This document shows, one piece after another, positions 23,254-31,515 of a stretch of DNA of 56,439 nucleotides. Each line of letters starts with the position of its first letter. Position 1 is the first letter of the stretch. The position numbers and the translations under genes were made by a program. Origin of the DNA: a virus; the IMG/VR virus record IMGVR_UViG_3300015264_000006, positions 1 through 56,439 of that record; one strand, written 5' to 3'. The notes below the pieces were generated by a model, which was given only the letters and a program-made list of their open reading frames with translations, did not search any database and was not told the origin of the DNA.

Positions 23254-23562
23254 TCAGACGACGCCGGTCAGCAGCTTGGCGTTGAACAGGAAATCGTTAT
23301 TCGCGGCCACGAACGCCTGCCCGTTAGCCACCCGGTACAGCGAGTTACCCGTCCCGCCCAGGTCGAGGAACCCGCTCTTCATCAGCGTCACCTCCGCCTG
23401 CGTGTACCCCAGGGCGATCATCGCCGCGTCAGTGAGGGTCGCGTAGTTCTGCAGCTTGAAGCAGAACGCGGAGCAGTTGATCAGCGAGTCACGCACCGCG
23501 ACCACCAGCGACCCGGCGCGGGAGTCGATGTCGGACTTGCCGGTCGGGAATCCTGCGGACAT
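23254..23562 (-). CDS. Hypothetical protein of the head module
   Basis: 102 residues: MSAGFPTGKSDIDSRAGSLV, RDSLINCSAFCFKLQNYA and LGYTQAEVTLMKSGFLDLG. The core is a helical domain of the kind found between capsid and tail genes in actinophages, where the product is unassigned. Expected to be made late. Confidence 0.6.
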   Translation of the reverse strand: MSAGFPTGKSDIDSRAGSLVVAVRDSLINCSAFCFKLQNYATLTDAAMIALGYTQAEVTLMKSGFLDLGGTGNSLYRVANGQAFVAANNDFLFNAKLLTGVV

Positions 23563-23585
23563 CAGGTCACCTTTCCTGTCATCAC

Positions 23586-23645
23586 TTAGCCGGCCGCCAG
23601 GAAGGCGACGCTGCTGGTCCCCGCCGCGGCACTGGAGCTGGTCAC
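23586..23645 (-). CDS. Possible 19-residue peptide
   Basis: VTSSSAAAGTSSVAFLAAG. Its GTG overlaps the TGA of the glycosyltransferase gene (GTGA) and it fills most of an otherwise empty 80-base gap. The overlap is the only support, so this is tentative. Confidence 0.3.
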   Translation of the reverse strand: MTSSSAAAGTSSVAFLAAG

Positions 23646-25567
23646 CGCGGCCTGGCCAGCAGGTACTCGCCGGGCACCGGCACGTCCCGGATCCCGTCCG
23701 GCATCCACACCGTCTCCCCGGAGTACGCCACCTCCCACCCGTAGCCGAGCCTGGACAGCGCGGCCTCCAGGTCGGCGCGGTCGTAGTAGCCGTAGATGGA
23801 GTGGTCCTCGATGAGCAGCACCGGGCGCAGCCGCTCCAGCAGCCCGGCCATGCCCTCGATCGCGTGGATGTCGGCGCCTTCCACGTCGAGCTTCACCAGG
23901 TCGAGGCGGTCCAGGCCGGCGAGCTCAGGCTGCGCGTCGAGCCGCCCGGCGGCCACCAGGCCGCCAGTGCCTGCCTCCGCGGGCAGGACCCGCGTCGAGC
24001 CGCCCTCGGCCTGCCCGTTCGGGTCGGACAGGGCCAGTGCCGTCTGTTCATCCCACGCCGCCAGCTCCACCACCTCGACCACGGCGCCCAGGTCGTTCAT
24101 CGCGATGTGGCGGCGCAGCGTCTTAGCGGTCGCCGGGTTCGCCTCCACCGCGATCACCCGCGACGCCCTCGCGGCGAGGCGCAGCGACCAGTGACCCACG
24201 TGCGCGCCGACGTCCAGGAACACGCCGCCCTCGGGCAGCAGGCCCTCCAGCACCGGGGCCAGCCCGGCCTCGTGGTCACGCCAGCCGATCCCGTCGCCCG
24301 TGCCCGGGCCGCGGTCAATCCACAGCAGCCCGTCCGCCTCCCGCACCGTGGCGGGCCGCACCGGCCGCGGCCCGGACTTCGCCAGGTCCGCGCGCTTCGC
24401 CTCCAGCACGCCCCCGAACTTCGCCAGCACCGGCTTCCAGTACCGCTCCGTCACCACGTCCGCGTCGTAGTCCTGCGCGAACGCGTACGCCTCCGCCCGC
24501 ATCGACTCATCGCGGGCCTTCTCATACGCCTGCTCGTAGGCGTCCGCGATGTCACCTATCCGGGGGACAGCCGCCCACCCGCCCTGGCTGTCGTGCCACG
24601 TCCTCTCCCAGCCGACCTTCCACCCGGAGCCGCACAGCTCCGGCATCGCCGTCGCGTCCGTCACGATCACCGGGGTGCCGCACGCCTGCGCCTCCACGAT
24701 GGGGATGCCGAACCCCTCCCCGTAGGAGCAGTTCGACAGGACATCGGCGGCCCGGTGAACGTCAGCGACCGCGGACGGGTTCAGGCCCTTGCGGTAGGTG
24801 TAGATGTCGGTGTAGGTGTAGGAATCGCGCGGGAGCATGTGCTCCAGGAACGCCCGCAGCCGCATCCCCGACGGCTGGTCCACGTCGGTGTGCAGGACCA
24901 GCATCGCGTCGGAATGCCGCCTGCGGAGCTGCGCGAACGCGGCGACCTGCTCGGCGAACGCCTTCCGGTTGCCATCCCGCCCGACGTTGTTCGCGACCAT
25001 CGCCACCACGAACGCGTCCTCCGGCAGCCCCGCCGCGGCGCGGGCCGCGGCCTTGTCACCAGGGCAGAACACGCTGGTGTCAATGCCGTGCGGCACGTAC
25101 AGCGGGTTCAGGCCCGCACGCTGCAGCGCCGCCTCACCGAAGCGGGACATGGCGATCGGGATGGCGCCCATCACCCCGAACCAGCCCGCCACCACATCCG
25201 GGACGTCCAGGTGATCGACCGGCACCCACGAGCCGACGCACAGCTGGTCCAGCAGCGGCGACTCGAACGTCCACACGTCACCCAGGGTCAGGATGATTCC
25301 CCTGGCCGAGGCTTCCTCCATGCTGCGGCACTTCTCCGCGCCGAAGTGGTGCAGGGCGTGCGGGACGATCACGTCGGCGCCGTACGGCGCCGAGTAGGAC
25401 GGGTAGCAGGTCATCCCGTTCCAGTCCATCTGGGCACCCTGCAGGCCGTAGTAGACCGACAGGGCCACATCGTGGCCGAGGTCACGGATGCGGGGCGTCA
25501 TGATGCCGGTCTGCATTCCGTAACCGGTGGGCGCCCACGGCGCCACCGAATGGAACAAGATCTTCAA
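23642..25567 (-). CDS. Glycosyltransferase-FkbM methyltransferase fusion
   Basis: 641 residues. Residues 1-390 are a GT-B (GT4-like) glycosyltransferase: KILFHSVAPWAPTGYGMQ, VPHGIDTSVF, and the donor-binding NCSYGEGFGIPIVEAQACGT with its E-x7-E pair. Residues 430-640 are a SAM-dependent FkbM methyltransferase: FLDVGAHVGHWSLRLA (motif I), VIAVEANPATAKTLRRH and LVKLDVEGADIHAIEG. GGAGG precedes the ATG. It lies within the structural block, so it probably adds and O-methylates a sugar on a virion protein. Confidence 0.85.
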   Translation of the reverse strand: MKILFHSVAPWAPTGYGMQTGIMTPRIRDLGHDVALSVYYGLQGAQMDWNGMTCYPSYSAPYGADVIVPHALHHFGAEKCRSMEEASARGIILTLGDVWTFESPLLDQLCVGSWVPVDHLDVPDVVAGWFGVMGAIPIAMSRFGEAALQRAGLNPLYVPHGIDTSVFCPGDKAAARAAAGLPEDAFVVAMVANNVGRDGNRKAFAEQVAAFAQLRRRHSDAMLVLHTDVDQPSGMRLRAFLEHMLPRDSYTYTDIYTYRKGLNPSAVADVHRAADVLSNCSYGEGFGIPIVEAQACGTPVIVTDATAMPELCGSGWKVGWERTWHDSQGGWAAVPRIGDIADAYEQAYEKARDESMRAEAYAFAQDYDADVVTERYWKPVLAKFGGVLEAKRADLAKSGPRPVRPATVREADGLLWIDRGPGTGDGIGWRDHEAGLAPVLEGLLPEGGVFLDVGAHVGHWSLRLAARASRVIAVEANPATAKTLRRHIAMNDLGAVVEVVELAAWDEQTALALSDPNGQAEGGSTRVLPAEAGTGGLVAAGRLDAQPELAGLDRLDLVKLDVEGADIHAIEGMAGLLERLRPVLLIEDHSIYGYYDRADLEAALSRLGYGWEVAYSGETVWMPDGIRDVPVPGEYLLARPR

Positions 25568-25589
25568 GGCTGTTTCCTCCGGGATATGC

Positions 25590-25627
25590 GGCAGCCCTCC
25601 GCTCCCGGAGGGGGACGAAGGGCTGCC
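25590..25627. terminator. Hairpin between capsid and glycosyltransferase genes
   Basis: A 9-bp outer stem (GGCAGCCCT / AGGGCTGCC) contains an inner CTCCG/CGGAG stem. It separates the head gene cluster from the glycosyltransferase gene. With no U-tract, it may be a partial terminator that lowers downstream expression. Confidence 0.5.
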
Positions 25628-25639
25628 ACGTAGTTGGTT

Positions 25640-25864
25640 TCAGCGGCGGGGCTGCGCCGCTGCCGCTGGCTTCTCCTGCCTCGCCGGAGCCTTCGCGGCC
25701 ACGTCCTCGACGAGGGTGGCCATCCCGGACGCGATGAACGACCTGGCCCACGCGACGGCCTGCCTGTCGCCGTCATCCACCTCGACGTCCTGGTCGGGTG
25801 CCCAGGACGTGATCATGCCGTCCGGGCCGGGCCCGGCGGCCGGGCCGTGCACGATGACCTTCAT
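25640..25864 (-). CDS. Small head-module protein
   Basis: 74 residues: KVIVHGPAAGPGPDGMITSW, EVDDGDRQAVAWARSFIASG and a Lys/Ala/Pro tail. The first strand plus helix is seen in small actinophage proteins between capsid and connector genes. Unknown role. Its ATG overlaps the previous stop. Confidence 0.55.
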   Translation of the reverse strand: MKVIVHGPAAGPGPDGMITSWAPDQDVEVDDGDRQAVAWARSFIASGMATLVEDVAAKAPARQEKPAAAAQPRR

Positions 25865-26088
25865 CAGGGGCTCCCCGGGTCGCCGTTGCCGGCGTACCCC
25901 TGCCCCGCCGCCGCGCCGTAGCGCGTGGCGGCCAGGCGGGGGCTGACCGGCTCCCCGTCTGAGGTGGCCACCACGTCCGCCACCGGGGGCGCCACGTCCT
26001 CATCAGACATGGCGCCGATATCCGGGATCGCCGCGCCCGCCACCTGCTTCCCGCCGCCCAGATCGCCGAAAACTGCGTCTGCCATCAT
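25864..26088 (-). CDS. Small acidic protein with VFGDLGG motif
   Basis: 74 residues starting MMADAVFGDLGGG, preceded by GGGAGGC. It shares its N-terminus with the gene immediately upstream (MADSVFGDLGG). The remainder is disordered and acidic. The two are tandem paralogs; a short peptide that recruits a partner through its N-terminus is an attractive reading. Confidence 0.55.
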   Translation of the reverse strand: MMADAVFGDLGGGKQVAGAAIPDIGAMSDEDVAPPVADVVATSDGEPVSPRLAATRYGAAAGQGYAGNGDPGSP

Positions 26089-26333
26089 CTGCCTCCCTGG
26101 CCGCCCGGGTCGCTGCCCGGGATATTGGGGATCATCGCGCCGCCCGTCTGGCTGGCGACCCCGCCGCCCGGGTCGCCGAACACGCTGTCATGGGCGGGCA
26201 CTTCACCGCCGCCGCCGGACGGGTTGTTGCTCGGGTTGCCCAGGGCGTTGTGCGGGCCGTCCTGAATCGGGGGCAGCTCGGTCCCCTGCTGCTGCCCCGG
26301 GCCGCCCAGGTCGCCGAACACGCTGTCTGCCAT
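26085..26333 (-). CDS. Gly/Pro-rich protein with repeated VFGD motif
   Basis: 82 residues from ATG 26333 with GGAGG upstream. MADSVFGDLGG at the start is repeated internally as AHDSVFGDPGGG, separated by a disordered glycine/asparagine stretch. Three copies of VFGD in two adjacent genes point to a conserved short binding motif. Function unknown. Confidence 0.55.
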   Translation of the reverse strand: MADSVFGDLGGPGQQQGTELPPIQDGPHNALGNPSNNPSGGGGEVPAHDSVFGDPGGGVASQTGGAMIPNIPGSDPGGQGGR

Positions 26334-26343
26334 CACTGGCCTC

Positions 26344-26733
26344 CTAGAAGAAGTACGCGCTGATGCTGTTCAGCACGTTGGTGTTCGCCGACATCGTCAC
26401 CCGCAGGTAGCGCCACGGGTAACCGGCCAGCACATACCGGCGGGTCGTCGTCGCTGTGGTCACCGGGCCGAACGTGGCCACGCTGACCACCGTCGGGGAG
26501 GCCGGGTCCGCGTACGGGATGGCGAAGAAGCTCGTCCCGTCCGCCGACCCCTCCACCAGGTAGGTGCAGGTGGGGGTGGCACCGACCGTGGTGATGACCT
26601 CCAGCAGCACCGGGCCGGTACGCCCGCCGCGGTCGATGATGTTCGTCGTCGGCACCGACCCGGCCAGCGCCGTGCACAGGCTGACCGCGGCGGGCGAGTA
26701 CGGGGCGCCGACGTCAACGGCGAGCGTCGCCAT
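26344..26733 (-). CDS. Head decoration-type protein
   Basis: 129 residues, beta-rich: TLAVDVGAPYSPAAVSLCTA, YLVEGSADGTSFFAIPYADP and RRYVLAGYPWRYLRVTMSAN. The last part resembles a carbohydrate-binding-like beta-sandwich used by capsid decoration proteins. Directly downstream of the capsid gene with TGATG overlap. Confidence 0.6.
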   Translation of the reverse strand: MATLAVDVGAPYSPAAVSLCTALAGSVPTTNIIDRGGRTGPVLLEVITTVGATPTCTYLVEGSADGTSFFAIPYADPASPTVVSVATFGPVTTATTTRRYVLAGYPWRYLRVTMSANTNVLNSISAYFF

Positions 26734-27983
26734 CAGACCAGGTACTTGGCGAACGCAGCCGGGCGGATCACGTCCCCGCCGACACGCTCCTTGAACAGGA
26801 ACCCGACCAGGCCCTGGTCCGCGTAACGCTCGTCGAGGCGCTGCACCGTGATCCGCTGCCGGTCGCCGATCATGTACCCGGAGCGGATGTCGCCGAACAG
26901 CACCGACGGCGCGGAACCCGGCGCCGGGAGCCCGGACACCCGGTAGAACGCCCGGCCGAACAGCCGGTCCGGCTGCCCCGCCTGGTTAGACGGCTGCCAC
27001 AGGTAGTTCGACGTCGAGTCCTTGAGCAGCGCGATCGACTGCGTCGCGAGGTCGGAGGCGACGTAGGAGCCGACGTTCGCGAACCGGGACAGGATCACGT
27101 ACTGCAGCTTCTTCAGGTCATCCGGCACGATCACCGCCGACGTCGCCGCGGTGACGCCCTGCGCGGCGGGGATCGCCCCGCCGATCGTCGCCCGCGTCGC
27201 GATGCCGAACGGCTTGCTCGTGCCGTTCCCGGCGGCGAACGCGTCGTCTTCCATCTCGGCGAATTTCTGCCCCACGATCTCCTGCACCAGCGACACCAGG
27301 TTCGAGTCGGTGTCCTGCAGCTCATCGACGCCGATCTGCACCAGCGCCACCAGGTCCTGCACGGTGACCGTGTTCGGGCCGGTCGCCGCGATCGCCGCGT
27401 CCGTCGGCGGCGTCGCGCCACCCGCGTTCGTGAGCTCGATCTGCCCCCAGCCGGCGGTCACGCCGGTCAGCGCCCGCACGTCCACCAGGTTGGAGGTGGT
27501 CGGCCTGACCAGCGCCAGGTCCCGCAGCACCCCGAGGCGCGGCAGCTGCAGGAAGATCGGCCCCGCCAGGTCATGCGGGACGATGATCTGCCCGGTCGAG
27601 TTCTCGATGATCGCGGCCTTCTCCTCCATGTTCAGCGAGGAGGCCCCGGTGCGCAGCGCCTTCGCGAACCATTCCGTGGCCATCCGGCCGGACGCCTCAG
27701 CGGCCCGGCCGCCCGGCGGGGTCCCGCCGACGGCGGCCTTGACCTGCGCGTCCAGCACCGGGTGCGGGGTTTCCGGGGCGGCGGACCACGACTCCAGGTC
27801 GTTGTGCTCCTTCTCGGCCGCAGCCAGGTCCCGGAGCCGGAACGCCTCCTTGTTCAGGGCCTTCATGTTCGCCAGCTCATCGGCGGGCATCTTCGTCGGG
27901 TCCGGGAACCTGTCCTTGATCGCCCGGGCGAGGTGAATGCAGTTCAGTGACTTGTCGGTCAGCTCCTGCAGGCGGGTGGTCAT
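26733..27983 (-). CDS. Major capsid protein, HK97 fold
   Basis: 416 residues. An N-terminal helical delta/scaffold region of about 110 residues (KALNKEAFRLRDLAAAEKEH) precedes the shell domain. RPTTSNLVDVRALTGVTAGW, GVDELQDTDSNLVSLVQEIV and FGDIRSGYMIGDRQRITVQR are typical of the HK97 E-loop, spine and A-domain. The order protease then capsid agrees. The delta domain would be removed by the upstream protease. Confidence 0.9.
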   Translation of the reverse strand: MTTRLQELTDKSLNCIHLARAIKDRFPDPTKMPADELANMKALNKEAFRLRDLAAAEKEHNDLESWSAAPETPHPVLDAQVKAAVGGTPPGGRAAEASGRMATEWFAKALRTGASSLNMEEKAAIIENSTGQIIVPHDLAGPIFLQLPRLGVLRDLALVRPTTSNLVDVRALTGVTAGWGQIELTNAGGATPPTDAAIAATGPNTVTVQDLVALVQIGVDELQDTDSNLVSLVQEIVGQKFAEMEDDAFAAGNGTSKPFGIATRATIGGAIPAAQGVTAATSAVIVPDDLKKLQYVILSRFANVGSYVASDLATQSIALLKDSTSNYLWQPSNQAGQPDRLFGRAFYRVSGLPAPGSAPSVLFGDIRSGYMIGDRQRITVQRLDERYADQGLVGFLFKERVGGDVIRPAAFAKYLV

Positions 27984-29080
27984 CGTCTTCCTTCCTGGAG
28001 CTCGGCCTCGAGCCGGTCCATGTCTTCTGCCGCCCGGCCGATTTCGAGCTGGGCGAGGGGACCGGCGAGTGCCTGGGGCGGCTCACCGCCGGGTGCGCCG
28101 TCACGCGGCCCGGTAGGGGTGATGAACGACAGCGCGTACCTGGCGCTGGCCTCATCACTGATCACTCGTTCCGCAGTGCCCTCGCCTGGGGCGGCTGCGC
28201 CCGCAGTGGGTTCCGGCCCGCCGGCCGTCCCGGCTGCGTCGTCATCGTCAAGGGGCTGGTACGCGGCGACCAGGAGGTCGGCCGCTGCCTTGGCCGCGGG
28301 CCTGTACGTGATGCTGAGCGCCTTGCCCATCAGGTCGCTGAACTGGCCGAAGTCGAGGCTGGACGACTCTGTGACCTTGCTCCCGAACTTCTCCTGCGCC
28401 GCGCGCACCTTCGGCAGCGCCTGCTTCCCGAACTCCGCCCCCTGGGCGATCCGGACTGCGGCATTATCCGCGTGGGCCCTGTCGTGGACAGGGAAGTGCC
28501 GCAGCGACCTCGGGGTGGTCTTCCCCTCGGCGTCCTTGCTGCCTCCGGGCTCAATGTAGGCGAACGCGGAATCCGGCAGGTCATTGATGCTCGCGGAGGT
28601 CATCGCTGCTTTCGCCGACGCCGTCGCCAGCTCGTTGATGGGGAACGGCGACACCGTCACCTCGAACAGCTTCAGCTCCTGCAGGAACCGCGCCGACTTC
28701 CCGGCATGCTGCCCCAGGTAGTGCTTCACCGCCTGGTAGGTGAACGACATGCCCTTCAGGTGGCCCTCGACCATCTTCGTCCGGACCGACTGGGCCTTCT
28801 GGTCGGAGGAGAACCGGGCCCGCACCCGCAGGCCGGTGGCGTCTTCCCGCGCGTCGTGGACGCTGCCGATCACCCCGGCCGTGGACAGGTCGTGGTCAGC
28901 GATCAGCGGCAGCGGCTGCCGCGAGTGGGACCAGTCGGTGAGCGTCTTCTTGAACGCCCCGGGCATGACGACGTCACCGTCGGCGTCCACGTTCCCGAAC
29001 ACGCTGGCGTAGCCCTCCAGCTCACCCGGGCTGCCGGAGGCGGCTTTCCACTCGACCGGCACGATCATGTGATCCGGCAT
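27980..29080 (-). CDS. Prohead protease (HK97 family, S78/U35)
   Basis: 366 residues. The N-terminal domain reads GYASVFGNVDADGDVVMPGA, LIADHDLSTAGVIG with catalytic H63, GHLKGMSFTY with S112 and KLFEVTVSPFPIN with E140, the H-S-E triad of this family. Past residue 160 comes a long extension with an alanine/proline linker, which may act in scaffolding. The stop overlaps the capsid ATG. Confidence 0.9.
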   Translation of the reverse strand: MPDHMIVPVEWKAASGSPGELEGYASVFGNVDADGDVVMPGAFKKTLTDWSHSRQPLPLIADHDLSTAGVIGSVHDAREDATGLRVRARFSSDQKAQSVRTKMVEGHLKGMSFTYQAVKHYLGQHAGKSARFLQELKLFEVTVSPFPINELATASAKAAMTSASINDLPDSAFAYIEPGGSKDAEGKTTPRSLRHFPVHDRAHADNAAVRIAQGAEFGKQALPKVRAAQEKFGSKVTESSSLDFGQFSDLMGKALSITYRPAAKAAADLLVAAYQPLDDDDAAGTAGGPEPTAGAAAPGEGTAERVISDEASARYALSFITPTGPRDGAPGGEPPQALAGPLAQLEIGRAAEDMDRLEAELQEGRR

Positions 29081-29089
29081 CGGTGCTCC

Positions 29090-30556
29090 TTACCGGCCGT
29101 GGCCGTTGACGCGGGCCAGGTCTGGCCGCTTGCGCGCGAGATCAGCGAGGAACTCGCCGGCGTAGGACGCCACCCGGACCTGCGGCAGCGGCGGCGCCCC
29201 CGGCTCCAGCCCCGGCTGATCACCCGGCGGCTGCGCGCCGATCACGTCACCGGCCTGCGGCAGCGCCCCCATCGGCAGCGGCACCGCGCCGCGGGGCAGC
29301 AGGAACACGTCCCCGGCCGCGTCGGTGTCCAGGCCCACGATCCGCCGGAAGTCGTTGACCGTGATCCCGCCGTGAGACAGGGCGTTCACCGCCCGCTCCC
29401 ACTTCGACGACTCGGCCTCCTGCAGGGCCAGCACCTGGCTGTTGTCCCACCGGACAGCCACCCGCGCCCGGCCCGTCCCGGAGAACTCCGCCAGCAGCCG
29501 CGTCTCCACCGGGTCACGGAACCGCCGCTGCAGGGAAAAAATGGCTTCTTCCCACAATTGTTTACGCGCTTCTTGGTAATTCGTAAAAGTGCTTCTATCC
29601 AATCCTACCTTTGCGCCGACAAGGATTGGGGGAACTTGCATTGCGGCACAAATGCGCGATTCTGAAATGGCCCGCAGGTCCGGGAACTCCAGGTCCCGCA
29701 GGTTCATCCCCAGCGGCTGCACGTCCATCCCCGCCTGCAGCACCGCTGGCTCACCGCGGCGGGCGCCGGCGAACGCGGCCTTCCACTTGCGTTTCAGCAT
29801 GTCCGCGACGGCCTGCGTCGTCTCCGTCGCCGTCTTGATCACCACGCCCGGCACCGCGTAGTTGCGCAGCAGCGTGTCCACGAAATCGGTGGCCGAGTTG
29901 TCCAGCGACACCGCCCGCGCCGCCGGCCGCAAGGGCGGCTGCCCGAAATAGGCGCTCAGCGGGTTCGGGTACTTCACGTGGATGATGTCCCGGTACGCGA
30001 TCGGGATGATCGCCGCCGTGACGTTGCGCGGGCCCGTCGTCGGGTCCAGGACATACCCGTAGGACCACACCCGCGGGTCGGTGGTCGGGAAGATGCGGAT
30101 CAGGTCCGGGCGCACCGGCCACAGCTCCGCCGGGAGGCCGTCGCGGCCCCGCTGGATCAGCCAGTAGGAGTTCCCCGCCAGGTCCAGGTACGTGACGCTG
30201 AGCTCGAAGAACTCGAACTCGCCGGTCACGGGGTTCGGCCGGGAGATCAGCCGCCGCAGCCGGTGGCTCTCCAGCGGCTCCCCGTGCGCCACGGGCTGGT
30301 CCCCCGGGTAGACCCGCAGCACCGACTGGGGCAGGTTCTCCGCCCGCTCCCGGATGCACGCGTAGACGAGCTCGTTGCGGCCGTACCCCGCCGACGCGGA
30401 CGACTGGTAGGACGAGTCCGGGTACAGGGCACCGTCGAGGTTCGGCTTCCCCCCGGCGAACGGCGGGACCTGGATGACGTTCTGGGTGCCGTCACCGCGG
30501 GGCAGCAGCAGCGCGGACGCCTTGCGCTCCGCCGCCGACCCGTCAAGCCAGCCCAT
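29090..30556 (-). CDS. Portal protein, HK97 family
   Basis: 488 residues. AYACIRERAENLPQSVLRVY, LDLAGNSYWLIQRGRDGLPA, DIIHVKYPNPLSAYFGQPPL and the conserved CAAMQVPPILVGAKVGLD stem/clip region identify an HK97-type portal. It forms the dodecameric DNA channel at one vertex. Residues of about 296-341 are encoded by an AT-richer patch (29535-29670). The disordered C-terminus is proline-rich. Confidence 0.92.
   Translation of the reverse strand: MGWLDGSAAERKASALLLPRGDGTQNVIQVPPFAGGKPNLDGALYPDSSYQSSASAGYGRNELVYACIRERAENLPQSVLRVYPGDQPVAHGEPLESHRLRRLISRPNPVTGEFEFFELSVTYLDLAGNSYWLIQRGRDGLPAELWPVRPDLIRIFPTTDPRVWSYGYVLDPTTGPRNVTAAIIPIAYRDIIHVKYPNPLSAYFGQPPLRPAARAVSLDNSATDFVDTLLRNYAVPGVVIKTATETTQAVADMLKRKWKAAFAGARRGEPAVLQAGMDVQPLGMNLRDLEFPDLRAISESRICAAMQVPPILVGAKVGLDRSTFTNYQEARKQLWEEAIFSLQRRFRDPVETRLLAEFSGTGRARVAVRWDNSQVLALQEAESSKWERAVNALSHGGITVNDFRRIVGLDTDAAGDVFLLPRGAVPLPMGALPQAGDVIGAQPPGDQPGLEPGAPPLPQVRVASYAGEFLADLARKRPDLARVNGHGR
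29535..29670 (-). other. Low-GC patch inside the portal gene
   Basis: About 61 of 130 bases counted (29541-29670) are G or C (47 percent). About 27 of 46 codons end in A or T, such as GAA, CAA, AAA, AGA, ATT and TTT. On both sides codons almost always end in G or C. The amino acids encoded are the most conserved portal segment and the frame is intact, so this is foreign or recoded DNA in a working gene. Confidence 0.85.
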
Positions 30557-30735
30557 TACGGCGCGGCCAGCCCGCGGGTAACGATGGCGGCATCACCGAA
30601 GTGGTCCTGATTCCATCCGCATCCGAGGAGGCACACCAGTCCCGGCGGAGGGCTGGTGCCGGCGCCATGACGGTAGAACAGCGGTTCACCGCAGTCCGGG
30701 CACGGGCTTCCGTCGGTGAGTCCGGGAAGGTTCAC
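30556..30735 (-). CDS. Small zinc-ribbon protein
   Basis: 59 residues from GTG 30735 (GTGA overlap). CPDCGEPLFYRHGAG and LVCLLGCGWNQDH supply two CxxC/CxxxC pairs of a zinc ribbon. It lies between the membrane protein and the portal; its TAA overlaps the portal ATG. A binding role in packaging is possible but not shown. Confidence 0.6.
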   Translation of the reverse strand: MNLPGLTDGSPCPDCGEPLFYRHGAGTSPPPGLVCLLGCGWNQDHFGDAAIVTRGLAAP

Positions 30736-31076
30736 GCGCCCTGCCCCGTCAGCAGGCTCAGCCCGATCAGCAGGCCGCCCGCCGCGGCCACCCCTGCGCC
30801 AGCCCCGGCCCACAGGCCCAGCCCGGCCGGGACCAGCGCCAGCCCGCCGCCCATGCCCGCCGCCGCCACCGCCCGCCGCGGCGCCGAGACCGCAGCCGCA
30901 GCCGCCCGCCGCGCCAGGCCGCCAGCCCGCCGGGACGCCGCGGCCAGCACCGAATCCGCACTGCCAGGCACCAGCGCAAACACCAGCAAAGCTCCCGCAA
31001 GCAGCGCCCAGCCCGGCCCGGCGAGCACGTAAGCACCCGCGGAAGCCAGGCAAGCCGCCAGCACGGACCGGGCCAT
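30732..31076 (-). CDS. Membrane protein of the packaging region
   Basis: 114 residues. VLAACLASAGAYVLAGPGWA-LLAGALLVFALVPG and GLALVPAGLGLWAGAGAGVA-GGLLIGLSLL form three or four hydrophobic segments around a basic alanine/arginine helix (RRAGGLARRAAAAAVSAPRR). Between terminase and portal. Function unknown. Confidence 0.6.
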   Translation of the reverse strand: MARSVLAACLASAGAYVLAGPGWALLAGALLVFALVPGSADSVLAAASRRAGGLARRAAAAAVSAPRRAVAAAGMGGGLALVPAGLGLWAGAGAGVAAAGGLLIGLSLLTGQGA

Positions 31077-31104
31077 CAGATCTCCCTCACTGCATACTGG
31101 CGGG

Positions 31105-31515
31105 ATGACCCCGCCGATCAGGCCATGGCAGAAACTGCCGTACGTGTCCTGTTACTGCTGTCCCGCCCAGGCCACGTACCGTGCCGCAGCGGCATCCTTG
31201 GTGCCCGATGACAGATACGAAGGCGACGGGATCGCGCTGACTTTCACAGACGAGCCGGAACGCGCGAGCCTGCTGGCCTGCGATGAGCATTTTGAGCAAG
31301 CCATGCAGTCAGTTAGGGAGACCTCAGACGCGGACGGCTCCATCGGCGGGCCGCTGCGGCTTCCCTGGCGGTGCTGGTTTCTCTATTACTCGACGACCGG
31401 GCGGCCGATCGGGGACTTCGCCGTGAAGCTGTCCAACTGGAGGTTTGAGCGGTGGTCGGCTAGGGCCGATGACTCCCTGATAGCTCAGAAAACGTCAGGC
31501 TCAGGCGGAACCTGA
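31105..31515 (+). CDS. Hypothetical protein, island 4
   Basis: 136 residues, read against the surrounding late genes. N-terminal VSCYCCPAQATY and LACDEHFEQAM give a CxxC...C..H pattern that may bind zinc; the C-terminal half has WRCWFLYYSTTGRPIGDFA. CATACT (31093-31098) ends 6 bases before the ATG, so the message is probably leaderless. The last 31 bases overlap the terminase 3-prime end. Confidence 0.55.
   Translation: MTPPIRPWQKLPYVSCYCCPAQATYRAAAASLVPDDRYEGDGIALTFTDEPERASLLACDEHFEQAMQSVRETSDADGSIGGPLRLPWRCWFLYYSTTGRPIGDFAVKLSNWRFERWSARADDSLIAQKTSGSGGT

Noticed and set aside
23456-25633. 725-residue rightward frame opposite the glycosyltransferase
   Set aside because: Antisense shadow; the leftward frame has clear GT-B and FkbM motifs.
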